Shown one piece after another: positions 11,798 through 24,609 of a DNA stretch of 64,000 nucleotides. Source of the DNA: Raphanus sativus (lineage: Eukaryota; Streptophyta; Magnoliopsida; Brassicales; Brassicaceae). The notes under the pieces are model-generated. The model worked only from the letters and a program-made list of their open reading frames with translations, did no database searches and was not told the DNA's origin. Each line of letters opens with the position of its first letter. The stretch's first letter is position 1. The stretch covers positions 29,437,075 to 29,501,074 of the forward strand of contig NC_079514.1 in NCBI RefSeq assembly GCF_000801105.2, in the 5' to 3' direction. Made by a program: the position numbers and the translations under genes.

Positions 11798-12618
11798 ATG
11801 TTGGAACGGTTTTGTCCAGACACGATTTATTTCTTTTGTTCAAAAATGTTGAGATGCAATATATATTTAAGTAGGGTACTAAATCTGGAAATACTTATTA
11901 TGGTTCTTTATTGCATATGCATTTAAATAAATGGAAGATATGGTAGACTCAAATAAGTCAATTAATCTGGTTATATTTAACCATAGTTATTGTTGGAGAA
12001 TCACCATATTTTAAAACTTTTAAACATTAAAAAATGTAGAATTCCCCTTCGTCCAGTTGTTTGATTAAACGACATTTCTCATAGTTTGTAATAGTATAAT
12101 TATTAATTATCCAACATTAAACACTAAAAAAAATTCAAAGATCACAAAATAAAAAAAATAAAGGAAAATATCATAAATGGTAAAAGACTATTTAAGATTT
12201 TCTTTTTGACAACAAAGACTTATTTATAATTGTGTATAGTCAAATCTAAAAAACAAACAAACAAATATTCCTTAGACATGTACTGATTTGAATATTTGTT
12301 AGTTTTCAGATAGGGTTTAAATCATTACTATTTCGTGGTATAAAACTGATTAAAGTATACAAATACACAACTCACTTGAATATCCTAAATATAGGTTTGG
12401 GAGTATATTAACAATTATTCAGAAGATTAAAATTTTGTGATGAAGATATATAAAAATCGATTTTAATCAAGTATACATAGATGACTGGGATAATTTGGAA
12501 AATAGATTGTTTACCATTTAAGATTTTAAACATACACATTTTTTTCTTTTTGAAAACTACATTTTCTTGTATATGATAACTGATAAGACATATTTATCTT
12601 GATCCTAATATGATATTA

Positions 12619-12960
12619 CTAGGATAAGACCTGCGCTTTGCGCAGAGTGAATTTTTACAATAAATATTTTAAAATATGATATTCATAAATGATATCACGT
12701 TAGCAGTCACTCGGTATTATAAAAGTTGGGTATTTTGTTGTAATAACATGTTCTGTTTAGATCTGGTTTGGTTTGGTTTATAATTTGGGTCCAAGAGAAC
12801 CTTAACCAAAGTTAACTCAGATTAATTTTGTTTGGTTTTGTGTTTTTTGGTTTTATTTTGATTTGGTTTTTGTTTGGTTTGTTTTAATTTTGTTTTGATT
12901 GTGTTTGTTCACTTCAGTCGAATTGATTCTTGTTAATTTTATTGTAATTATGTTATAAAA
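12619..12960 (-). mobile_element. Helitron 3' region, minus orientation
   Basis: The plus strand reads A|CTAG then a hairpin (CTGCGCTTTGCGCAG), so on the minus strand the hairpin precedes CTAG and host T. The adjoining 340 bp is an inverted relative of 3,715-4,074. The 5' end was not found. Confidence 0.6.
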
Positions 12961-13714
12961 TATAATTTATAAGAACATAAATAAATCATCATTTGACGCT
13001 AAAACATTATTTTCATATATAAACGTAAAACTAACGGTATAATCCTATAATTTTATATTATTATATTTAAATCTAATATAAATATACAATAAAAAGTTTA
13101 TAAATTAGTAATGTTGGACTATGGTATTTTCTTAATTTATAAAAAACAATTCTGTATATTTTTTTATTTTAAAGCAAAATAAAATATCTTAAAATTTACT
13201 ACCAAATATAGAATTTCTAGTATTTACAAAGTTAAATATTCGTTATGAGAAACAAAATATACAATAGTTATTATTGAAATCGTTTCAGTACTATTTTGTC
13301 CAATTTATTTGTTCATGTATTAATTTTTGCTTGATAACGAAGTCAAGCCGAACACGCACAGCCACATACTAAGTTATCACAATTAATGGTGAAATCCTAT
13401 CATATAACGTGATCATATGCAACACATCCCATATATTCGATTATAATTATTTTTGTTTACACTATAGTTTGCTCAAATCTCTTCTAAAAATGATACGTAG
13501 GATTTTTCACCTCTTATAATTTTATAAATCTTACAAAAATGAGGTTCATATTTTTTAAAGTCTTCCCAAATAATATATAGGGGATAAGTTTTAATAACCA
13601 AAATGTAAATATGAAATTATTATTATTTATGTGTGTGAATTTAATGTTTGAGATAAATGCATAATGTTGTTGGGGTTTATTTTTTTTTTTCCACGAAATG
13701 GATTGACCCATGTT

Positions 13715-13873
13715 TAAAAAAAAAAGAACCTGGTTGAATCCAGGGGAGTCACAAGCCCGCAGATGGACTATTTCTCCAGTGCATTCAAATGAGTCTTAAA
13801 GCATGGACCCATATCCACGTTTAGGTGAACAGAACAATGTGACTTAATTTCGCATATCAGGAAGATCGAACCT
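13715..13873 (-). mobile_element. Possible 5'-truncated SINE between 15-bp direct repeats
   Basis: The 15-bp sequence GGATTGACCCATGTT occurs at 13,700-13,714 and 13,874-13,888. On the minus strand the insert starts with a B-box-like GGTTCGATCTTCC and ends in a T tract, as in plant SINEs with poly-T tails. The tRNA-like A box is absent. Confidence 0.45.
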
Positions 13874-14036
13874 GGATTGACCCATGTTGTTCTTTAAAAA
13901 TAGGCAAACCTCACTCTTTAAAAATGGTGAAGAAGTATGTCATAAATTTACTGCAACTCCATTATGTGCATATATGCACAAAGTTCACAGATATAATCTC
14001 TCTCCTATCATCATGCTAATCAAAGTGCAGAAATAG

Positions 14037-14790
14037 AGTTATTTTTGGGTTCACCCTTAAAGTGAACCTAGAGGTTCATCCAACCAATAGGAATCACTCA
14101 TTTCACAATTGATATCTTTTAAAAAAGGAAATAAAATATTGTCAAGTTATATTATATTTTTAAAATAAATAAAATAAAAACAAATAAAAATAATAGTAGT
14201 TACAAAAAATGATTTTTAAAAAAATATTTTTAACATCATCAAAAAAAATAAACCCTAAACCCTAAATCATAAACCCTAAACCCTTGAGTATACCCTAAAC
14301 CGTTGGATATACGCTAAACCATTGGATAATCTTAAATCTAAACCCTAAACTCTAGTATATGCAAAAAAAAATAGATATTTTAACGCCATCATCAAAATAC
14401 TAAACCCTAAATCCTAAACTCTAAACTCTAAACCCTTGGATAAATCATAAACATTTGGATAATCCTAAATTTTAAATCAAAAACACTAAACACTAAAACA
14501 ATTAATCTTAAAAATACTAAACCCTTAATCTTAATCCCTAAACTCTTTTTTTTAGTTTAGATTTTAGAGTTTAGGGTTTAGTGTTTTGATGACGGAGTTA
14601 AAATGTTTTTAATTTTTTTTTGCATATATTACTATTTTTATTTATTTTTAACATTTTTTTATTTTAAAAACATAATATAACTTGATAATATTTTGTTTAC
14701 TTTTTAAAAGATATCAATTGTGAAATGAGTGATTTCTTTTGGTTGGGTGAACCTCTATATTCACTCTAGGGGTGAACCCAAGAATAAGTC
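14037..14790. mobile_element. MITE copy C, same family as A and B
   Basis: It starts GAGTTATTTTTGGGTTCACC and ends with the inverted match at 14,743-14,790. The interior has telomere-like AAACCCTAAACCC tracts on the left (about 14,255-14,290) and the opposite-strand TTTAGGGTTTA near 14,568. The interior is therefore partly palindromic too. Confidence 0.78.
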
Positions 14791-14923
14791 ACATAAATAT
14801 GGTAACTGATATATTGTAATAAATAGAAAAGAGATACATTAATGCACCGTTTGTTTGTTATATTTCTTGGATTGTATTTACTGTCTATAATTTCTATATA
14901 TATATATATATAAATTAGATGAC

Positions 14924-15158
14924 GCAAGGGAGTCCGTCATGGCTTAGGAACCTGATTGTGGAGGAGACTACGGCATCTGCAATGGGATAGTACTCTGATC
15001 CCGACTGGTGGTTTTGGTTTTATGGAGTTTTGAGAAATGCCGTTTAGGCTCGCCGTCTTTTTTCTCTTTTTGTTTTGGTTTTCAGCTCATGTTTGATGTT
15101 TCTTGAGCTGTACGCTACCTCCATCATACTTTATTTTTCCAGAGTTAAAAAAAATAAA
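14924..15158 (+). mobile_element. 5'-truncated LINE 3' end with target-site duplication
   Basis: A 235-bp non-repetitive insert ending in an A-rich tail (AAAAAAAATAAA) is flanked by an exact 18-bp direct repeat (ATATATAAATTAGATGAC at 14,906-14,923 and 15,159-15,176). This is the signature of target-primed reverse transcription of a truncated LINE. The insert holds only 3' UTR-like sequence, so no protein supports the class. Confidence 0.7.
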
Positions 15159-15176
15159 ATATATAAATTAGATGAC

Positions 15177-16212
15177 AAAAACAAAAATGAACCAGCGGTA
15201 GAGTGACACCATTAAAATGAGTGTCTCTGACTTTGTCAAAAAAATCTTCTTGAAGAATCGTCTCTTCTCTTTCGTCTACATTTTCTAATTTTTCATTATT
15301 ATAATTGCTAGAAACGTTACGATAACTTCACGCTATGCGTTTTGGTCCGGAAGCGACAGTGGAGCTGTTCGAGCTTTTGATACATTTCAGATTCTGTATA
15401 ATTGATGTAGTTTCTTAAAGTTTCAACGTTGGTTAATTTCTCGTGAGGGATCTAATATCTTTTCTGCATTATTTTTTTAGTATTTTTCTCTATAGTATTT
15501 GGTGTAATACGTTTATGATGATGACGACACTGTGGCATCGAATAATTATTTAAACGATATATTATATAGATATTAAGATTAGTATTTAGAAAATATAAAT
15601 ATAAAACCAGACTTGTTGGATTTACTTCTAAAACATTTAAAATTCAAATATTAGAATACATATAAACATTTAAATTGTGTCACATGATAAAACCCATAAA
15701 ATAGCAACTTATCGTTCAGACTCGGATTATATTGGTTTAGTTCGGATATATTTGAAGTGAATTTAAAAGCAAAACATAAGAAATAAATAATTATTTATAT
15801 AGAATTGGATATTTAAGATACTAACTTAAAATTTAAATACTTATCTTTAGAAATAATTTCAAATAAACTTTAATATTTGAAATACATGTTTATGTTTCAA
15901 ATATTTAAATTTGTGACTAATTTGACATTCAGATCGATTTTTCAGAATTTTTTCAGGTTTTCGGGTTATCCATTTGGATTTGGCTAATAACACTTTGAGT
16001 CAGATATGTTTTGTTACATCTTAAAAAGCATGTTCTGGTATTTCTTATGTTTCATACTGGGTACATCATTATTATTTTTTTATTTGGATTTGGTTCGGAC
16101 TTTGAGTTATAGATTTTATGTTAATGCCTACTTTAAATAAAGAGAAAATGTGATTATATAAGTTTTCACCGAAAATTATTTTCGCGCTTTGAAAGTGCAG
16201 GACAAAATCTAG
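15177..16212 (+). mobile_element. AT-rich DNA ending in a Helitron 3' terminus
   Basis: At 16,180-16,212 the sequence ends CGCGCTTTGAAAGTGCAGG, then CAAAATCTAG followed by T, a Helitron 3' end. No matching 5' TC terminus was found, so the extent is uncertain; only the terminus is firm. Confidence 0.5.
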
Positions 16213-16359
16213 TTTATTCTATTAAAATATAGTTATTATTTTTATCTAGTATTGACAAGTCATAGTAGGACTATTTACTTAATATTATTTTTGGATATGT
16301 ATTATTTTGTGTTCTTTAAAGGTAGATCTATCTTATCTTCTACTCATTTTCTCTGTTTT

Positions 16360-17860
16360 GAAGACATTTGAACGTTTTTTATTTGCAGATTTTTTACATC
16401 TAAGTCAGATTTTGGAAGACTTCTGGAATGTTTTCTAACATATATGCACTAAAAACTTGATGGATGTCTTCTAACTGAGTCTTCTCCCATGTCAAGTGGA
16501 TTCCAAACTTGTCTTCGTGGAGGAATAATCTATAATAATTTTGTTTATGATATGTTTTATGATTTGTATGTGTACTCTTTTAATTGTGAATTATTTTGTA
16601 AATTTAAAATGATAGTAATGAAAAACAAATTGGCAAATATGTTAATGCCTATAATACTATCTGGCAAAAAGTACCTGGCACTATTGAATTTATTCATATA
16701 ATTTCTATAGAAAAACACAATAACACAAAAAAATAGTTAAATTTACTACAATACTTAGCCAAATTCACAAAATATCAAACATTACATAAGTTCAAACATA
16801 TAACAGTTTCACTAGAAGTCTTATAGGAAGTCTACTACTCGGAAGACTTTTCAAAAGAATTCTTGGAAGACTTAAATTTAAAATGAGAAATTTAAAGCGG
16901 AAATTGAAATATAAGCGAAAACTAAAATATAAGCGGAAAACTTACGTTTGAAAATTTAAGCGGAAAACTCAAATTTAAGTGAAAATTAAAATTTCAAAAT
17001 TTCATAAAGTTAAAAAGTATATCTTATGATATAAGAAGACACTTAAACCATATGACTTGATATTCTTGAAGTTACTTAACACTTTTGAAAGTTAAAAACA
17101 TTTCTTAAAACAATTATACAGAAACTATTGTAGAAGACTTCCACAGAAGTCTTCTCCGTTAAGCTAGAAACATTACTACACGAATTTTGGTAACATCATA
17201 ATTGAAATCAATTAAGTTATGAAGTTCATTGAGGAGTCCAATGTCGACTAATATACATGACTTAACAAACAAATGTTAAAAATTCTTTATAGTTTTAGAG
17301 AAAATGAAATTTTATTAAACTTTGACGTATAAGACTTCCGAAAGTCGTCAAGGAAACTTCTAAGAACTCTTTCATTTAGGTCATTTTAGCTATTGAAAGT
17401 CTACAAAAGAAGACTTCCAGAGAAGTCTATTCTACAGAAAACTTCTATAGAAGTATTATTTTGTAAATATTGGCTTACTTTTGTTTTCGAAAAAAATTTG
17501 ATAATACCAGAGAAGACTCTTCAATAAGTCTTCTAGGATAAACATGTTAGTTTTGCAATTGATCGAATTGTTTCAGAAATTTAACTTTTTCTAGAAGACA
17601 CTTACATGAAAGTCTTCCAATTGAAAATAAAGCTTAAATATTACATTTAACTAGACGACTTCCATGTACGTCGTCTAAGATTATTTTTACAATTGAAAAT
17701 AAAACTTGAGTATTTAATTTTAATTAGATGACTTCCTTGTAAGTCTTCCGGCAAACGACTTATACGGACACAAAAGTCTTCTATGATAACCAAGGTTGGA
17801 CTAGAATCTCGGAATAAAATTCTGGAAGACTTCTATGTAAGTCGTCTTCCGGAAGACTTA
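16360..17860. repeat. Cluster of GAAGACTTC / AGAAGTCTTC palindromic motifs
   Basis: More than twenty variants of GAAGACTTC, AGAAGTCTTC or GGAAGTCGTC occur at irregular spacing in 1.5 kb, often as facing pairs (for example at about 17,130-17,155, 17,400-17,455 and 17,820-17,860). There is no tandem period, no open frame and no RNA gene. It looks like an old repeat family rather than a coding region. Confidence 0.6.
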
Positions 17861-18212
17861 ATTACAAGGTCCCTGACAGCGATTTGTACTTTCGTATAGT
17901 GATAACTCGAAAGTTCTATGTGTTCAAAGAGCATATCATTCACATATAAGAGAATTTGTCAATTATGTTACTTGTAATTATCCTATCATGCTTTATGTCC
18001 CAATCATCTAAGAAAATTATGCATGTTGAGAAATTTGTAATTTAAGGCATTTGACAGTGGTGGACGTAGAGTTTATTTTAAGAAGAGGGTTCAAAGGAAA
18101 ATTATTTACCAAAATTACTAGACTTGCAGATTTTATAAGCAAGTCATAAAGATGTAAGGATTTCAGGTGACACCCAATCCTCATGAATGGGTCCACCATT
18201 AGGAAATAACCA

Positions 18213-18355
<143 letters not shown>

Positions 18356-18870
18356 GTGTAAATTTCCATTTTTTTTCATAGACATTTTTGCATATCTTGT
18401 ATATTATAATCACATATATTCAAATGTGTATATGGATTTTTAAGGCAATAAGTATGTGATTCCAATAAGTATGTGATTCCATTTATACAATCATTATATA
18501 CATAAATTGGTTTAAATTAGTTAAATCAGATTAATATTTCAAGTATAGTGTTTTACATTACCATTATGTATAATTTATTACGTGCTTAAATGTGGGTTTG
18601 TTAACGAATCCGGGTTTATAGGAGTCGATTGTTATATTAGAAATGATATTTATTAGGCCATATTATTAGTAATAAATGAATGATAAGTGATATCTACTAA
18701 GGATCCATTTATTAAAATATCAAACATGAATCAAGGTTGTGACTTATGTTTTAATATAATATAGATACTGGTATCCCTAAACTAGCCCCATCTTTATATT
18801 ATATTAGACTTTGATCTGTGCATCCGTGTACGTAGATGTTCATTTTTATTTTTTTATAAATATTTTTGGT

Positions 18871-19717
18871 GATAATATATTTTAAAAATTTACCCTTATT
18901 AAATAATTATATAATATGACATTTATAAACATAATAAGTTTATAATTTATATTGAGTGATTTTATTTTCTCTTGTTAACCGCAATTGTATCACCCGTATT
19001 TTTATAATATGACTCTTATATCCGCACAAATATATATATTATTTATATATATATATATATTATTTTTTATTGATCAAAATTTTATGATAATGTATAATAA
19101 AATTGGTTTATATACTATTTAAAATCTGGTACTATATATTCTATACTCTTTAATATTTATCATATTGAATTCACATTGGGCTGTTATTTATATAAAAATA
19201 TACATAAAGTAATATATGTATATATAAATTTATACTATATATTATATACGTAATTCTCTCTATGTGACTTTTAATTTTTAGTTATCACTAATAAATAATG
19301 AAAATATATATTTTTAAAATTAACCTCTATTAGATAATTATTTAATATGAAATTTATAAACATAATACTTTTATAATTTATATTGAGTGATTTTATTTTA
19401 TCTTGCTAACCGTCAATTGTATCACCCATATTTTTATAATATGACTCTTATATCCGCACAAATGTATATATTATTTTTTGTGGATCAAAAGTTTATAATA
19501 ATGTATTGCAAAACTGGTTTATATACTATTTAAAATCTGGTACTACATATTTTATATACTCTTCAATATTTATCATATTGAATTTACATTGGGCTGTTAT
19601 TTATATCAAGATACACATAAAGTAATATATTTATATATAAATTTATATTTTATGTACATATTATATACATAATTCTCTTTATGTGACTTACTTTTTAGTT
19701 ATCACTAAAAAATAATG
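18871..19717. repeat. Tandem duplication, two copies of ~0.43 kb
   Basis: Copy 1 (18,871-19,299) and copy 2 (19,300-about 19,717) align over their full lengths. Shared blocks include GACTCTTATATCCGCACAAA and CACATTGGGCTGTTATTTAT. Many substitutions separate the copies, so the duplication is old. No open frame is conserved between them. Confidence 0.8.
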
Positions 19718-20142
19718 AAAATTTAACTATATAGATTAAAAAATATATTGTATTCTAAATTTACTAAATGGATACCTGAATCAATTTAGGTGGTGGATTT
19801 ATTATTTTTGTCAAGTTTATTAATTAGTTATTAATAATATAATATTAATATATCTAAATCGATTTTTGTCATAGTTTATAATGTTGTTTAACTAATCAAT
19901 ATAGTATTTATTTTTTCATGTTAATTAACTGGTTATTTTAAGTTTATGGTTTAACATTTAAAAATAAATTTATCTATGTTTTATGGTTGTTTAATTTTTA
20001 TACAAATATAATAAATACTAAATTTAGGATTAAATAGTTTTTCATTAGGGATTAAAGTGTAATTAGGTAGTTGTTTTAGTTTAAAATAGATTTAGGAAAT
20101 CTCTCTTATTAGATTAGGAGAAAAAAATAATACTTAAATATA

Positions 20143-20424
20143 GGGTGTGATTGGTTGGGTTGTAGGAGGTGGTTTTATCTTTAATTTTTACCTACAATCT
20201 TTAAAATCACCAATCATGCTTTATATTGATTTTTAAAGCTATAGCAAAAATGTAGAAAAAATGACTGTAACTACCTTATTTTCTAAAGGTCCATTTTTTT
20301 GCTGTAGGAAATATGTTGCTGCAGCAATAAATTTTAAATCTACATCACTTAAAGCTAAATCAAAAAATTCTACAGCTTAAATCCTACTGTAAATTTTCTA
20401 CAGTTACAACCAAATCAATCACCC
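20143..20424. mobile_element. Small MITE with GGGTGTGATTGGTT ends
   Basis: The left end GGGTGTGATTGGTTGGGTTGT is mirrored at the right by ACAACCAAATCAATCACCC with one indel. At 282 bp it is non-coding. The flanks show no clear target duplication. It lies within the candidate Helitron 18,804-20,520. Confidence 0.65.
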
Positions 20425-20527
20425 TCATAGGTTTATTAATTACTTAAATGACATTGTTTTGTAAATAAGTTGTAAGTTTTTGGGATTTTTTTTTCTGTAC
20501 TTAGTTTTTAATAAGATAGAAGATAGA

Positions 20528-21330
20528 TTTGAACTTACTGAGTCCAAGATATTCTTTGAACGTACAATCTGATATTTGTATATTAATTCGATCTGATTTT
20601 TTTTTTACAAATCCAAATTTGATCTGAAATCCGACATAATATTCTATCAATTTTCATCTGTCATATAAGATTGTTAGAAATGTATAAATCGTGATACACA
20701 CTGCTTAGTGTTGATCATTGAATTAAAAAAAATGAACAGTGTCTATACCATGATAATACCAATGTCTTAGCCAATCTAGCAAACCAAATCTTTGTCAATC
20801 AAGAATTATCTTGTTACTATATGAAAAGTGGTTTTCTTTTGTAGATGAAATAAGGAAACCATGCGTGCATATAAAATATATACTTTCTCTATTAGAAAGA
20901 AGATTCTCCCGCAAAGAAGAATAGTCTAATGTTCAAAAAAAAAAAGAAAGACAAGGCATTGAGCTACTCAGATAATTATTTTTTTATGTATTGGCTAAAG
21001 ATTGCGAATCTGGGAAGAAGTATACCTGAGAAGCAAAAGAGCTATGCATTTTACAGCAAAAAGAGCTATGTATTAATATATATCATATTATAATAATCTC
21101 AGCAAAACCAGCCACTGAAATCTCTCATTGAGATTTGTTTTGACAAATAAAACTAGATTTTATATTGAAATAAGCTTGTCAATAGATTTTTCAGTTAAAC
21201 AACAAAAGCTTGTCAATACATATAGACTCGTTCTTTGATTTTCTGTAGGTATCTTGTTCTTCGATTACCATTTATCACAAAAATGGACTAATGAAATAAA
21301 CAATGGGTTTGTGGAAATAAGTATACAAAA
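20528..21330. other. Intergenic, no feature recognised
   Basis: AT-rich DNA between two Helitrons. I see no domain-bearing frame and no inverted-repeat element. Confidence 0.5.
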
Positions 21331-22856
21331 TCTCTATAATATTATTTGAGAAGTCAGTTTCTTACGTGTCGCGTTCACGTTAGCTCTTACGGTGGTTGAT
21401 TACAATGATACCCTTAATGAATCAAATATATCTAATTATTATTAAATATTTACTTTTATCTTATTTTTCCTTTTTTATTTAGGGTTTCCTTTTACTTTTT
21501 TTTTCAAAAAACTTATATAAAAGAAAAATTTAAATTTTAAAAACGAAAAATATATAGTGTAATTCATAATAAGGAAATTTTACAAAATAATCTTGATTTT
21601 AAATGAAAGAAACAAATTCCCCTTTTAAAACATAACCTTAAACAACATAATATATATTTTAAAAGTATGAAGCATTTTATCTAAATCAATCTATATCTCA
21701 AATTATTAAAAAATAATTTAAATAACATAAATAATGATATTAAGATATCTTTAGTGAACAAAATTTAATGTAATCTTCTTTTTATGTTCCCTTTTATAAT
21801 CTTCAAATAACATATATGATAAAGTGAATATTTATAAAACTTAAAACGAAAATATTTTTAAATATAATGTGATTTTATGAAAAAGGAAAACTTTAGAAAA
21901 TAATCTTGATATGATAGTAAATAATTAATCTTTCTTTTTAGAATGTATCATTTATGTTTTTATGAAATTTTGTACATATAATTACTTTATTTTGTTAATT
22001 TTATTTTTGAAAATTAACATATATTAAATTACTAAGTCCTATAAAATTAACATTTTCTTGGAGCTATTTACAACTAGAAAATTATAAATATATATACACA
22101 TCTAAGATGAAACCAAACAAATGCAATGAATACAATTAATATGATTTGGTTGAAATAGATTAGAAATAATTATACTTGAATTTGATTCATATGTAACTCG
22201 AAATACCAATAAACGAGTAATTAAACCAATCCAATTTTTTTACAAAAAGTCAAACAGTAAACAAAAATAATATATTTTCACTTATAGTGATATTTTTATA
22301 TATAGAACGACTCAACATATTACTAAATAAATATGAAATTCTCAAATAATTTTATAAATATAGTGACCAACTATTGCAATTAAGTATCATTGTTATATTT
22401 ATTTATGTAACTTTGAATTGATCGACACTTTCAGTTTATTTTTACTATTTAATTATCAAAACAACATATACATTAAATTATACATAATCTTATTAAATAG
22501 ATATATATATATATAAATCTAAGATAAGAATCAAATTACATGAAAATTAAAAAAAAATTAATCAAAATTTTAATTTGTATTACAAAAATATCTTAGTTGA
22601 ATTAAAACAGTAAATGTTATATGATATATCCAAATAATAACCAAACAATCGAGATATTATATATATATAAAATTATACATTTAATTAAAATAACATAATG
22701 TTACATAAAATAGACCATGCATATTGATTATAATATAAATAATAAAATAGTTAAAAAATTTAAAATTAATAAATTATAATAATGTAAATAAATTATTATA
22801 ATATATTTACTTTATAAGTATTTATACCCGTGCATGAGCACGGGAAAATCAGCTAG
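21331..22856 (+). mobile_element. Non-autonomous Helitron
   Basis: It starts A|TCTCTATAATATTATTTGAG, a typical Helitron 5' start. It ends with the hairpin CCCGTGCATGAGCACGGG, then AAAATCAGCTAG and host T. The length is 1,526 bp and there is no Rep/helicase coding. This family differs in its 3' hairpin from the other copies in the window. Confidence 0.65.
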
Positions 22857-24609
22857 TATTAGATATGCCTTGCTTTCAATGTCACGTCTATAAACAAACA
22901 TAAACTATCAGATAATAAGCTTAAGTCGTGGAGTAAACGCATCAAACTAATTAGTGTTCAAGTTGTTACTTCTAGGAATCCGCTGGGTTCGGATCATGAT
23001 GTGATCGTCGGCCTACGTGCCAAAAGTCTCGTAGACAGAATTTCGTCAAGAAAACTCAGGTTCGCACCTTGAAGTGCCGTCAGGGCCTCTGGGGATAGGA
23101 TTCATGTAAAATGGTGTCGTTGTTTTCCTATCCGCTTTTGCTGATTGTTGATCAGAAAGTTTATCCGCTTTTGCTGATTGTTGATCAGAAAGTTTAGGAT
23201 CTAAAACAACTTGTAATGTCATTTTCATCAATGAGTATTTACGATATAGTAATAGAAAAAAAGTTGTTATATCCTTTTCTAGTGAAGTAAGAACTTACTG
23301 GCAACCATTGAAAAATACATGAAAGAAGAAAATACAATCATTGGAGAATGAGTTCCAATAGGTTAAAGATTAATAGACATGAAGGGATACATAATTTTGA
23401 ACATGACTGCATCAATCGTTTAACTCATTATTGACTAAAACTTACAATCCAATGGAGAAGCTTATGGTTGTTACGTCAACTCTTTTCTAAGAAGCTTTGT
23501 TTTCTTTTCTAGGATTTAGGGTTTAGCATTTTGCTGATGGTATTAAAAAAAATTTAAAAAAGTTTTTTTGCAACTAATATTATTTTTTATTTTAATTCAT
23601 GAGCTTTTATCTTTTAATTTTGAAAAACATAATATAATTTGACAATATTTTATTTCTTTTTAAAAAATACAAAATATAAAATAGTGAAATCCTATTGGTG
23701 GGAGAGTGAACCCTATTACTCATAAAAATAAATATTCAACTATCTAGTTGACTTAAATTAACTTGATGAAATGTTTTATATTTACCAACTATATATATCA
23801 TTTAAAAGTATGTCAATTGGATGCAAAACAATCAAATATAGAAATTGAAAAAACTAATAAATAAATAAAATAAAATATAATTTCTATAGTGGAATTCATA
23901 GTTTATAAAAGAGAAGAATACAAAAAATGTTGGTTTTCTCAAAGAATCCTGACTTTAATTAAAGACTATTGATTTTATATTGGTAATTAGGAATGTTATT
24001 CAACAATGATAAAAGAGAGGATCGCCAATATATTTTGAAAAATGTCAAAATAAAAAATAAATTGGAAAAGATATATTAATACTAAAATTATAAAATTTAG
24101 AAAACAATGATAATTTAAGATAAAATTGTTATGTATTTAATTCAAAAATTATCGAAAATAATGTGATAATTACATGTTGTCATATAAATGTTTGATTACT
24201 ACAATGTATACCAATGAATCAATAATATATGTTAGTCAATATAAAAACTTTGCAGATTTGACAAATTGTATTCAACAAAAAATGTGACAATCGAAGTCAA
24301 AGAGTTAATATGGTAAATGAGGAATGTGATGTCTCAAAAGGGGTTTTAAAAAGAATTTTTGGTCCATTGATTGTAAGATTTGTGTTATTATCCAGAAAGT
24401 GATAGAGAGATATTTATATTAAAATATTGAATCAAAACTATACGATAGAGATAGAGAGTGTGTTTTGGAGATTTCAAAAAAACTTATTAAAACTTTGCAA
24501 CAAAGAATTACTTTGCACAAAGTTAAATGAGCTGGTAAATAAGATAATGTGATGATTATAAAGTGTTTCAAATATATTGTTTTGTTTACTGATTGTGATT
24601 TATTAATTA
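22857..24609. other. Intergenic DNA with a small tandem repeat and a MITE remnant
   Basis: It contains a two-copy tandem repeat of 33 bp at about 23,129-23,194 (unit begins TATCCGCTTTTGCTG) inside a block of higher GC (about 22,970-23,230). It also holds a half MITE of the A/B/C family (23,511-23,722). A short minus-strand frame across the tandem repeat (23,231-23,046) has no recognisable domain. Confidence 0.5.
23511..23722. mobile_element. Truncated MITE of the A/B/C family (one end only)
   Basis: It has the TTTAGGGTTTAG tract, the AT-rich interior with GACAATATTTTATTTC, and the right end CCTATTGGTGGGAGAGTGAACC, as in copies A to C. The left half and left TIR are missing. Confidence 0.6.

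Larger units (their letters stand above)
11850..14036. other. Intergenic DNA upstream of CYP735A
   Basis: It holds a minus-strand Helitron 3' terminus (12,619), a weak Emigrant-like remnant (about 13,083-13,150) and a short insertion between 15-bp direct repeats (13,700-13,888). No gene was recognised. Confidence 0.55.
18804..20520 (-). mobile_element. Candidate Helitron, minus strand, with internal tandem duplication
   Basis: The minus-strand 5' end near 20,520 reads TCTATCTTATTAAAAAC, the start seen in other Helitrons here. The candidate 3' end at 18,804 is CTAA followed by T after a weak hairpin. The hairpin is poor and the exact 5' base is uncertain (20,520-20,527). It contains a two-copy 0.43-kb duplication and a nested MITE. 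Confidence 0.4.
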
